Positions 1 through 5,032 are shown, numbered from the stretch's first letter. The stretch is 5,311 nt of DNA from an uncultured Oscillospiraceae bacterium (GCA_900554165.1 USGR01000083.1:1-5311); one strand, 5' to 3'. Translations and numbers: made by a program. The notes: generated by a model not told the origin, from the letters alone.

Positions 1-18
1 ATATAAAACAGCATGCTA

Positions 19-85
19 TGGTCGATTGAGCAAATAGGTGCTTATCTCTTAACTCTTATCTATTTAACCTATTTGCCTATGACCA
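19..85. repeat. Imperfect inverted repeat, possible hairpin
   Basis: The 10-bp arm GCAAATAGGT (30-39) is perfectly complementary in inverted order to ACCTATTTGC (67-76). An outer 5-bp arm TGGTC (19-23) matches GACCA (81-85) across an asymmetric internal loop. The 27-nt apical loop holds two copies of CTTATCT. No T-tract follows on either strand, so this is not an obvious intrinsic terminator. It lies downstream of the minus-strand DUF4364 gene with no gene visible to its left. It could be a structured RNA, a protein-binding site or a remnant of a repeat. The function is unknown. Confidence 0.45.
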
Positions 86-192
86 ATATTTTCTCACTGT
101 CTCTAAAAATAATCTAATATGCATTAATTATTATTGTTCGCTCCAGCACTTCGGCGGCAACCTTAACTAAATGTTTAAGCTACGCGTAATTT

Positions 193-222
193 GGAAAAAT
201 TGCAGAGAACAGCTTAACTGCA
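193..222 (-). terminator. Weak possible terminator of the DUF4364 gene
   Basis: Reading the minus strand just past the DUF4364 stop codon, TGCAG and CTGCA can form a 5-bp stem (222-218 with 205-201) around a 12-nt loop, followed by ATTTTTCC. The position and T-run suit an intrinsic terminator, but the stem is short and the loop is long. Confidence 0.3.
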
Positions 223-234
223 CACAGACATAAA

Positions 235-825
235 TTAAATCATGTCTTGAACCGTAGCGGAAATACCATCTATTATCTCGTCCTTAGATGCAGTATAAAG
301 CAGAAGTGTCGAAGAATATATAAAGGCGGAATTTTTTATAAATCTCTCTTTTATCATTTCTGCCTGAAGCTTATCCGGCACGGCTATAACGCTGCGCATC
401 ATAAGATGACCGCGGTCTTTAACCTCACATATTACGTCAAACCCATTTTCACTTTCACAAATAACAGCGCTGTTGTCCTTACAGTTTTGATATATACGAG
501 CTGCCTGCATAGCGCTGTGCACCGCCTTGTCGCGCACGGAAATTGGAAGCGCCGTATCGAGCTCAGATACTATCCTTTCTCCGCTTTCGCTAAGGCTGTA
601 CAGTTCATCCTTTTCATATATATGTCCAAGATTGTTAAGCTCATTAACCGCCTGCAGTGTCTCAAAATAATTTACCAGTCCGTCGGCTGAAAGTATATCG
701 GCTATCTGCTTGCCGGTAAGGCCTAAATCTACGCATTTTATCATATAGCAAATGAGTATTTTTATCTGATTTTTATCGGTAAGTCCTCCGGGCTCTATAC
801 CGGAAGAAAATGCATTATTATTCAT
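235..825 (-). CDS. DUF4364 family protein, putative winged-helix DNA-binding protein
   Basis: The 196-residue product matches the DUF4364 pattern I know from Clostridia. An N-terminal segment LTDKNQIKILICYMI (about 15-29) leads into a helix-turn-helix region (about 35-68, with LTGKQIADIL and the likely recognition helix around YFETLQAVNELNNLGHI). A wing follows (about 70-90, YEKDELYSLSESGERIV). The C-terminal half (about 118-180) is a predicted alpha/beta domain of unknown role. No signal peptide or membrane segment is visible, so it is probably cytosolic. The ATG start is well supported by the ribosome binding site GAGGAGGA five bases upstream. It is divergent from fabH with about 175 bp between the two starts. 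The family has no established biochemical function that I can state. The DNA-binding role is inferred from the fold, and a role in controlling fabH is only a context-based guess. Confidence 0.88.
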   Translation of the reverse strand: MNNNAFSSGIEPGGLTDKNQIKILICYMIKCVDLGLTGKQIADILSADGLVNYFETLQAVNELNNLGHIYEKDELYSLSESGERIVSELDTALPISVRDKAVHSAMQAARIYQNCKDNSAVICESENGFDVICEVKDRGHLMMRSVIAVPDKLQAEMIKERFIKNSAFIYSSTLLLYTASKDEIIDGISATVQDMI

Positions 826-843
826 ATAATTCCTCCTCTAAAT

Positions 844-872
844 ATTTTACACTTTGTTGTGCTGCACGTCAA
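844..872 (-). promoter_or_regulatory. Promoter of the DUF4364 gene
   Basis: On the minus strand the -35 box is TTGACG (872-867) and the -10 box is TAAAAT (849-844), with a 17-bp spacer. Both match the sigma-A consensus at five of six positions. The predicted start of transcription is about 10 to 15 bases before the GAGGAGGA ribosome binding site, which gives a short leader. The promoter points away from the fabH promoter. Confidence 0.75.
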
Positions 873-914
873 TAGTCATGGCAAATATCGTCGTATATGC
901 TCAAAAAGCTATTG

Positions 915-943
915 TTGACTTTAGGACAATAAATATTTATAAT
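915..943 (+). promoter_or_regulatory. Promoter of fabH
   Basis: The -35 box TTGACT (915-920) and the perfect -10 box TATAAT (938-943) are separated by 17 bp, a near-ideal sigma-A promoter. Transcription should start near 950, giving a leader of about 50 nt before the fabH start. The predicted start point lies inside the inverted repeat at 947-963, so a protein bound there would block this promoter. Confidence 0.85.
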
Positions 944-946
944 TAT

Positions 947-963
947 TTAGTATGGATTACTAT
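947..963. promoter_or_regulatory. Putative FapR-type operator at the fabH transcription start
   Basis: The 17-bp site TTAGTATGGATTACTAT contains the perfect inverted repeat TAGTA-N5-TACTA. From memory, the FapR operator of Bacillus and relatives is a 17-bp repeat of the form TTAGTA-N5-TACTAA. This site agrees at every arm position except the last base. FapR represses fatty acid and phospholipid genes and is released by malonyl-CoA. The site begins four bases after the -10 box and covers the expected +1, as expected for a repressor operator. No fapR gene is in the window, so the regulator is inferred. The adjacent DUF4364 protein is an alternative binder. Confidence 0.6.
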
Positions 964-999
964 TTTTTGGCATCAAATTTATGAAACAGGGTGTGTATT

Positions 1000-1971
1000 T
1001 TGGGTATAAATTTTCTCTCATTTGGCAGCGCGCTTCCTGAGGGCGTAGTTACTAACGACGACCTCAGTCATATGGTTGAAACAAACGATGAATGGATATA
1101 TACGCGTACCGGCATAAAGCAGCGTCATGTTGCGATTAATGAGAATACGGTTTCGCTTGGAACTTATGCAGCAGAGAAGGCTATAAGCAAAGCCGGAATA
1201 GATAAAAATGAAATAGACTTGGTGGTATGCGCCACCATAACTCCGGACACAAGCTTTCCGTCTACGGCCGGCATGGTTCGGCAGAAGATAGGGCTTAGAG
1301 ATATTCCGGCACTTGATGTCTGCGGCGTGGCATGCGCGGGATTTATATATGCTGCTTCCGTTGCGCAGGGATTAATGGCGACAGGCGGTTATAAAACAGC
1401 ACTCGTTCTGGGCGCCGAGACGCTCAGCAAAATAACCGACTGGTCCGACCGCTCCAGCTGCATTCTTTTCGGCGACGGCGCCGGCGCAGCAATACTTCGC
1501 AGCGGCGATGGAAATGGGATTATAACATATAACTTAGACGGCATAAACGACGTAGACGAATATCTAATATGCCGATATCCTGCAAGCGACAGTCCATTTT
1601 ACAAGGGCGAACAGGTAGACTATACAAAAATGAAAATGAACGGAAATAAGGTTTTCACTTTTGGCATTAATTCCGTTATAGGCGGAGTAACAGAGATGCT
1701 TTCACGCTCTGGACTTACGGCCGACGATATAAAATGGATTGTACCACATCAGGCGAATTACAGAATAATATCCTCTGCGGCGCATCGGCTGAATATTCCG
1801 GTGGAAAAGTTCTATGTAAATATAGACCACGTCGGCAATACATCATCAGCCAGCATACCCATTGCTTTAGATGAGATGACCGACCAAGGCTTAGTCCAGA
1901 AAGGCGATAAAATAATATTGGTCGGCTTTGGCGGCGGACTTGCCGCCGGCTCAATGCTTATTGAGCTATAG
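1000..1971 (+). CDS. fabH: Beta-ketoacyl-ACP synthase III (FabH)
   Basis: FabH catalyses the first condensation of type II fatty acid synthesis, joining an acyl-CoA primer to malonyl-ACP in the cytosol. The product has 323 residues, close to the family norm of about 310-330. It shows the N-terminal TNDDL and the DEWIYTRTGIKQR segment. The catalytic Cys112 sits in CGVACAGF, His250 in VPHQAN and Asn280 in HVGNTSSAS, and GFGGGLAAGS lies near the C-terminus. I chose TTG at 1000 because the product then begins MGINFL like relatives, the catalytic cysteine falls at 112 as in E. coli, and an AGGGTG sequence lies 6 bases upstream. GTG at 991 in the same frame has no spaced ribosome binding site. An ATG at 981 is out of frame. 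The gene has a strong promoter with a FapR-like operator and precedes fabD by 159 bp. Isoleucine is mostly ATA (about 22 of 31), with no ATC. Confidence 0.96.
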   Translation: MGINFLSFGSALPEGVVTNDDLSHMVETNDEWIYTRTGIKQRHVAINENTVSLGTYAAEKAISKAGIDKNEIDLVVCATITPDTSFPSTAGMVRQKIGLRDIPALDVCGVACAGFIYAASVAQGLMATGGYKTALVLGAETLSKITDWSDRSSCILFGDGAGAAILRSGDGNGIITYNLDGINDVDEYLICRYPASDSPFYKGEQVDYTKMKMNGNKVFTFGINSVIGGVTEMLSRSGLTADDIKWIVPHQANYRIISSAAHRLNIPVEKFYVNIDHVGNTSSASIPIALDEMTDQGLVQKGDKIILVGFGGGLAAGSMLIEL

Positions 1972-2119
1972 TCAGACGTGCTTGCGATGCGTATGCGTCG
2001 TAAATTTCTGATTGAATGTTTATAGACGTTTGGCGCTAATAAAAATCTTGGCCAAGTTTTGCTCAGATTACTTAACGGATATAAATTGGTCCAATAAAAA
2101 TTATTACTATATTTATAAT

Positions 2120-2125
2120 GGAGTG
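2120..2125 (+). promoter_or_regulatory. Ribosome binding site of fabD
   Basis: GGAGTG lies five bases before the fabD ATG and supports that start. The 159-bp gap between fabH and fabD has no clear gene. It contains two short palindromes, CTTGGCCAAG (2048-2057) and ATTGGTCCAAT (about 2085-2095), but no convincing promoter pair or FapR-like site. Read-through from the fabH promoter is the simplest way fabD is expressed. Confidence 0.7.
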
Positions 2126-2130
2126 TTAAT

Positions 2131-3060
2131 ATGAAAATAGCGGCGGTATTTTCCGGGCAGGGAGCTCAGAAAGCCGGTATGGGAAAATCCTTTTATGATA
2201 GCAGCAAGGCGGCAAAGGACATACTTGACAGTATTCCTTCGCGTATGCTTGAATACTGCTTTGACGGTAGTGATGAAGAGCTGAGCCGCACAGAAATAAC
2301 ACAGCCATGTCTGTATGCGGTATCCTGCGCAGGCGCTGCGGCGCTGAACGAAGCTTTTGCGAAAAACGGCCTTGAAATATCTATGGCGGCGGGATTTAGC
2401 CTTGGTGAATATTCCGCGTTGTGCTTCGGCGGCGTTTTTAGCTTTAGCGACGGCTTTGAAATAGTTTCCAACAGAGGCCGCTGGATGGCAGAGGCCGCCG
2501 GAGACGGAAAATCAGGTATGGCGGCGGTTATAGGCACTATTGATAAAATAAACGAAGCGGTAGACTATGCCTCGGACGCAGGTATGATACTGCCGGTAAA
2601 TTATAATTCGCCTAAGCAGACGGTTGTTGCCGGCGAGAACGCCGCTCTTGCAAAATTCACCGAAAAGGCTTCGGAAATGGGGCTGAGAGTTGTCCCGCTG
2701 AGCGTAAGCGGCGCTTTTCACAGTCCGCTTATGTCGGGTGCGGCAGATAAGCTTAAGAACTTGCTTTCAAATTATCAGCTTAACAGTCCGTGCATTCCTA
2801 TATATTCAAACGTAACGGCGAAGCCTTTTGCCGACAGCGGACTTGCAGAGCAGATAAGCCAGCAAACAAAAAGCCCTGTTAAATGGGAAGAAACGGTGCG
2901 CAATATGATAAACGACGGTGCAGATATCTTTATTGAAATAGGCGCCGGTTCAACGCTGTGCGGCCTTATAAGGCGCATAGATAAAAGCGTCACTACTTAC
3001 TGTGCTGAGAACATGGAAGGCCTTAAAGAGGCCGTAGCAGCCATAATGGAGCGCGTTTAA
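2131..3060 (+). CDS. fabD: Malonyl-CoA:ACP transacylase (FabD)
   Basis: FabD transfers the malonyl group from malonyl-CoA to acyl carrier protein, supplying malonyl-ACP to FabH and the elongating synthases. At 309 residues it matches the usual length. Visible landmarks are FSGQGAQ (7-13), the nucleophile Ser90 in GFSLGEYSA, and Arg115 in SNRGRWM, the likely carboxylate-binding arginine. Others are PKQTVVAG (161-168), the catalytic His197 in GAFHSPL, and IYSNVTA (224-230). The common GHSLGE motif reads GFSLGE here, a variation I believe occurs in Firmicutes FabD; Ser and Gly are kept. It follows fabH on the same strand, and ATG is preceded by GGAGTG. In many Clostridia fabG, acpP and fabF follow, but here the cluster ends at fabD. 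Isoleucine codons are about 15 ATA, 4 ATT and 1 ATC, the same style as fabH. Confidence 0.97.
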   Translation: MKIAAVFSGQGAQKAGMGKSFYDSSKAAKDILDSIPSRMLEYCFDGSDEELSRTEITQPCLYAVSCAGAAALNEAFAKNGLEISMAAGFSLGEYSALCFGGVFSFSDGFEIVSNRGRWMAEAAGDGKSGMAAVIGTIDKINEAVDYASDAGMILPVNYNSPKQTVVAGENAALAKFTEKASEMGLRVVPLSVSGAFHSPLMSGAADKLKNLLSNYQLNSPCIPIYSNVTAKPFADSGLAEQISQQTKSPVKWEETVRNMINDGADIFIEIGAGSTLCGLIRRIDKSVTTYCAENMEGLKEAVAAIMERV

Positions 3061-3078
3061 TATAAGGAATTTCTCATA

Positions 3079-3146
3079 TGCGGCACGCGTTAGAGGAACA
3101 GTCGCTTTTGTGCCGGCCATATAGATTTATATACAGCCTGCGGCAC
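3079..3146 (+). repeat. Direct repeat flanking its complement: alternative stem-loops after fabD
   Basis: TGCGGCAC occurs at 3079-3086 and again at 3139-3146, and its complement GTGCCG lies between them at 3110-3115. Transcribed RNA could form either the hairpin 3081-3115 (CGGCAC with GTGCCG, helped by GCG with CGC) or the hairpin 3110-3146 (GTGCCG with CGGCAC, helped by ATATA with TATAT), but not both. No T-tract follows. It starts about 20 bases after the fabD stop. The pattern resembles an attenuator, but may be chance in what is possibly minus-strand coding sequence. Confidence 0.35.
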
Positions 3147-3275
3147 CTGATAATCTACTGCACTTTCAAGCTTGTTGGCGATAAAAATATCGTATATCTA
3201 TTGCTGCGCCGGCAAGATAAACATAAAGGCCATTTCTGTTGGCGTCTGATATTATTGCCAAGAGAAAATATTTAT
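3090..3275 (-). pseudogene. Possible 3' remnant of an unidentified gene, interrupted by a stop
   Basis: Read on the minus strand in the same frame as the tex fragment, this stretch looks like protein-coding sequence. QTPTEMAFMFILPAQQ is followed by an in-frame TAG and then IYDIFIANKLESAVDYQVPQ and about 16 more residues to a TAA at 3092-3090. The amino acid mix and codons look natural on both sides of the TAG. It ends 29 bases from the fabD stop, in convergent orientation, as a true gene end would. No start codon with a ribosome binding site is visible, and the right end is the junction with tex sequence at 3275/3276. I do not recognise the family. It could instead be non-coding sequence that is open by chance. 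Confidence 0.3.
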
Positions 3276-3398
3276 TTCCTTGCGGTAGCGCGCAATGAAG
3301 GGTACGGTGTTGCTGTCGTCGAGCAGCTTGACCACGTTTTCCACATATTGTTCCTTCTGCCCGAGTTCGCGGGCGAGGATTTGAATGATCGTTTCCAT
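3252..3398 (-). pseudogene. tex: Truncated 5' end of a tex-like RNA-binding accessory factor gene
   Basis: From ATG at 3398 the minus strand encodes METIIQILARELGQKEQYVE and then NVVKLLDDSNTVPFIARYRKE. This is the N-terminus of the Tex family: S1-domain, RNA-binding transcription accessory proteins of roughly 700 or more residues, in which a stretch like D.GNTIPFIARYRKE is a hallmark. Homology stops abruptly after codon 41 (3276). A seven-residue foreign tail INIFSWQ and a stop at 3252 follow, so more than 90 percent of the protein is missing. The start is certain: AAGGAG lies six bases upstream and a promoter precedes it. Isoleucine codons are ATC and ATT only, unlike fabH and fabD. No function is expected of the short product. 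The rest of tex may lie elsewhere in the genome, or the join may be an assembly error. Confidence 0.82.
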
Positions 3399-3404
3399 AA
3401 GACA

Positions 3405-3410
3405 CTCCTT
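3405..3410 (-). promoter_or_regulatory. Ribosome binding site of the tex fragment
   Basis: Minus-strand AAGGAG lies six bases before the ATG at 3398. It fixes METIIQ as the true start and rules out the upstream in-frame ATG at 3476. Confidence 0.75.
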
Positions 3411-3423
3411 TGCAGTCAGGACT

Positions 3424-3452
3424 ATTGTACCACATTTCCTGCGTGGGGAAAA
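3424..3452 (-). promoter_or_regulatory. Likely promoter of the tex fragment
   Basis: On the minus strand a -10 box TACAAT (3429-3424) lies 17 bp from a weak -35 box TTTTCC (3452-3447, three of six matches). The -10 box is good and the distance to the ribosome binding site is short and normal. The promoter appears intact even though the gene is cut, so it may still transcribe leftward towards the end of fabD. Confidence 0.5.
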
Positions 3453-3495
3453 CGAAAAGAGGCTGTCGAAAAACATAGTTTTTCGAACTGCCTCT
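3449..3495 (-). terminator. Strong hairpin, probable minus-strand terminator upstream of tex
   Basis: AGAGGC (3458-3463) pairs with GCCTCT (3490-3495), and TCGAAAAAC (3466-3474) pairs with GTTTTTCGA (3478-3486). They are separated by a small internal loop and capped by ATA. On the minus strand the hairpin is followed by TTTTCGTTTT, a good terminator tail, so it would end a transcript arriving from the right. No minus-strand gene is visible there, which suggests the gene it served was lost. The bounds given include the T-rich tail. Confidence 0.55.
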
Positions 3496-3520
3496 CGATT
3501 GAAACCACGCTTTCAATCGA
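3495..3520. repeat. Perfect 10-bp inverted repeat (hairpin)
   Basis: TCGATTGAAA (3495-3504) and TTTCAATCGA (3511-3520) form a perfect 10-bp stem around the 6-base loop CCACGC. It directly adjoins the hairpin at 3458-3495. No T-run follows on either strand, so it is not a simple terminator. The pair of hairpins may be part of a dispersed intergenic repeat or a mobile element end, which cannot be decided from one copy. Confidence 0.55.
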
Positions 3521-3572
3521 AATTCCGCTGTCCGCGCGCCCTATGGCTGTCTGCAGGCCATTGTCTTTCATT

Positions 3573-3591
3573 TGCCGCCTGCGGCATTTTT
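3573..3591 (+). terminator. Short terminator-like hairpin
   Basis: TGCCG (3573-3577) and CGGCA (3582-3586) form a 5-bp GC-rich stem around a four-base loop, followed by TTTTT (3587-3591). It has the form of a weak intrinsic terminator on the plus strand, but no plus-strand gene ends just before it. Confidence 0.4.
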
Positions 3592-3780
3592 AATGAGTAG
3601 CACACTTGCCAGCGGTTTGTATAAAAAGATTTTCAGAATCGTCGGATACAGCCCTGTAAGAATGAAGTAGGCATATACTGTTAAAATAAGCAAAAATTAA
3701 AGTTTATTACTGCATAAACAATATGCTTGACCATCATTCCGCCACCTGATTACTGCTTTCGAACGGGTCTTGATACAGCA
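3592..3780. other. Intergenic stretch with no supported gene
   Basis: This stretch is AT-rich and holds no coding sequence I can support. A 25-codon open stretch from ATG 3593 (MSSTLASGLYKK and onward, stop at 3668-3670) overlaps the tail of the preceding terminator-like hairpin and has no ribosome binding site. No promoter pair with good spacing, tRNA or repeat array is visible. Confidence 0.5.
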
Positions 3781-3824
3781 AAAGCCTTGCCTGCACTTTG
3801 GCAGATCAGGCCAGGCTTTATTTA
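3781..3824 (+). terminator. Intrinsic terminator-like hairpin upstream of lacI
   Basis: AAAGCCT-T-GCCTG (3781-3793) pairs with CAGGC-C-AGGCTTT (3807-3819). This is 12 paired bases with a single T/C mismatch around a 13-nt loop, followed by ATTTAT. On the minus strand the tail is TTTTGC, so it may work weakly both ways. It would insulate the regulator gene from transcription entering from the left, although no gene that it terminates remains nearby. Confidence 0.6.
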
Positions 3825-3831
3825 TCGTTTG

Positions 3832-3850
3832 ATCACATTTCCAGTGTGAT
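3832..3850. promoter_or_regulatory. Inverted repeat, possible operator
   Basis: ATCACATTTCCAGTGTGAT has perfect 6-bp arms, ATCACA and TGTGAT, separated by 7 bp. It lies about 65 bp upstream of the lacI -35 box. The size and symmetry suit a dimeric regulator, but it does not look like the classic LacI-family operator with a central CG. A functional role is a guess. Confidence 0.3.
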
Positions 3851-3913
3851 TCGGATTATTTTATATTAGTCAGCGGTTATCCGATCGATATCATCAAGTT
3901 TTGTTTGACACCA

Positions 3914-3942
3914 TTGATTTAGCAGCAAAAAAATTATATAAT
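3914..3942 (+). promoter_or_regulatory. Promoter of the LacI-family regulator gene
   Basis: The -35 box TTGATT (3914-3919) and the perfect -10 box TATAAT (3937-3942) are 17 bp apart. A better-looking TTGACA at 3905-3910 lies 26 bp from TATAAT, too far for it to be the -35 box. Transcription should begin near 3949, leaving a leader of only about 24 nt that has no clear Shine-Dalgarno sequence. Confidence 0.65.
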
Positions 3943-3972
3943 TAGATAAAATTATAAAATGTGTGATGTCAT

Positions 3973-4998
3973 ATGAAAGTTACATTAAAACAGATTGCAG
4001 AAAAAACCGGCGTATCGATCAACACTGTATCGCTTGCGCTGCGGGGGATGTCCAGCATCAGCGATGAAACCCGGGAAAGAGTGGTGCGGGCGGCGCGCGA
4101 GCTGGGGTATCACAAGCAGCTGAAAACGCCGGCAGGCAGACGGAATCTGTGTCTGGTATCGACCGGGATGCATTTGCAGGATTCCTACTTTTACATGGAG
4201 TTTTATCAGCTTTTCCTGAGTTACGCCTCCGCGCATGGGTATACCATGCTCGCAATGGAAGCCGAGTATTTTCAGAATAACCCTGCCGAGATCCGCGAAC
4301 GGCTGGAGCAGTCCGCCATCGGCGGCATTCTGTCCCTGGGGGATATGAAGGAGGAAATGTTTCAAAACCTGTACCAAAGCGGCCTTCCGGTCGTGGCGGT
4401 TGGCGCACGGTATTATAAGAGCCCTGTGTGCACCTTTATTGAGGATAACCAGATGGCAGCGCATCAGGCGGTGCGGTTCCTGCTCGAAAGTGGCTACACA
4501 CGCATTGGGTTTGCCGGCAGTCCACTGCACAGCATCGCGTTTTCCGAGCGGTATTTCGCATTTCGGCAGGCTTGCTACACAGCGGGACTGTCAGTCAGGC
4601 CGGATGATGAATGGCTTGAACTGATGCCGGAGCATGGCGTAGCAGAAAACGAAAGGCAGATTCTGAGCCGGCTGGATGCTGGCGCAGACTTGCCGGAAGC
4701 ATTCTTCTGCGCACATGACCTGCTTGCTATTTCCATGATGAAGGTGTTCCGGCAGCAGGGACTTCGCGTACCCGAAGATGTTGCATTGATTGGTGTGGAC
4801 TATAACCCGATCGGGCAGATCATGGAACCACGTCTGACTTCTGTTGATGTGTGCTGCCGGGCGCAGGCCGAAGCGGCAGTGCGCAAACTGATTGCGTTTA
4901 TCGAATCCGGCACATATTCCCCGGCAAGGATACTGCTTCCGACCGTGCTGCGGGTTGGTGGAACAGTGCAGGACCGAAGAAAACAGGACAGGGGCTGA
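3973..4998 (+). CDS. LacI-family transcriptional regulator
   Basis: The 341-residue product has the LacI-family layout. An N-terminal helix-turn-helix (about 3-46) contains TLKQIAEKTGVSINTVSLAL and SDETRERVVRAARELGY. A periplasmic-binding-protein-like sensor domain follows (about 58-330), with VVAVGARYY (140-148), AHQAVRFLLESGYTRIGFAG (163-182) and CAHDLLAISMMKVFRQQGLR (246-265). Next come VPEDVALIGVDY (266-277) and PRLTSVDV (286-293). The family binds a sugar or related effector and controls carbohydrate genes, usually as a repressor, but the ligand here cannot be read from sequence. The hinge segment (about 47-58) lacks the usual PN.AAR.L pattern. The start follows a TTGATT/TATAAT promoter but has no good ribosome binding site. 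The gene ends at a strong terminator, so it is probably monocistronic. Isoleucine codons are 8 ATT, 8 ATC and 1 ATA, unlike fabH and fabD. Confidence 0.95.
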   Translation: MKVTLKQIAEKTGVSINTVSLALRGMSSISDETRERVVRAARELGYHKQLKTPAGRRNLCLVSTGMHLQDSYFYMEFYQLFLSYASAHGYTMLAMEAEYFQNNPAEIRERLEQSAIGGILSLGDMKEEMFQNLYQSGLPVVAVGARYYKSPVCTFIEDNQMAAHQAVRFLLESGYTRIGFAGSPLHSIAFSERYFAFRQACYTAGLSVRPDDEWLELMPEHGVAENERQILSRLDAGADLPEAFFCAHDLLAISMMKVFRQQGLRVPEDVALIGVDYNPIGQIMEPRLTSVDVCCRAQAEAAVRKLIAFIESGTYSPARILLPTVLRVGGTVQDRRKQDRG

Positions 4999-5001
4999 CC
5001 G

Positions 5002-5032
5002 AAAGTCTCCGGAGATTCCGGAGACTTTTTTT
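5002..5032 (+). terminator. Intrinsic terminator of the lacI-family gene
   Basis: AAAGTCTCCGG (5002-5012) and CCGGAGACTTT (5018-5028) form a perfect 11-bp stem with the 5-nt loop AGATT. A run of seven T residues (5026-5032) follows. It begins four bases after the TGA stop, a textbook Rho-independent terminator. Confidence 0.95.

Noticed and set aside
247..690. 147-codon plus-strand open frame
   Set aside because: It is antisense to the well-supported DUF4364 gene and lacks a ribosome binding site and known motifs.
1987..2025. 12-codon open frame between fabH and fabD, considered as an acpP remnant
   Set aside because: It lacks the DSLD phosphopantetheine site of acyl carrier protein, has no ribosome binding site and is very short.
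3166..3516. 116-codon minus-strand open frame overlapping the tex fragment
   Set aside because: It is out of frame with the true METIIQ start and the ribosome binding site, and reads as low-quality sequence across the tex region.
3078..3593. 171-codon plus-strand open frame after fabD, with a weak AAGGAAT before its ATG
   Set aside because: Its second part is exactly antisense to the recognisable tex N-terminus, and its composition (many Arg, Cys, His and Leu) looks like a shadow frame. It shows no family motif and spans the junction at 3275.
3593..3670. Small 25-codon open frame MSSTLASGLYKK and onward
   Set aside because: The ATG overlaps the tail of a terminator-like hairpin, there is no ribosome binding site, and I recognise no family.
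3905..3910. TTGACA as the -35 box of the lacI-family gene
   Set aside because: It is 26 bp from TATAAT, beyond workable spacing. TTGATT at 3914-3919 gives the correct 17 bp.
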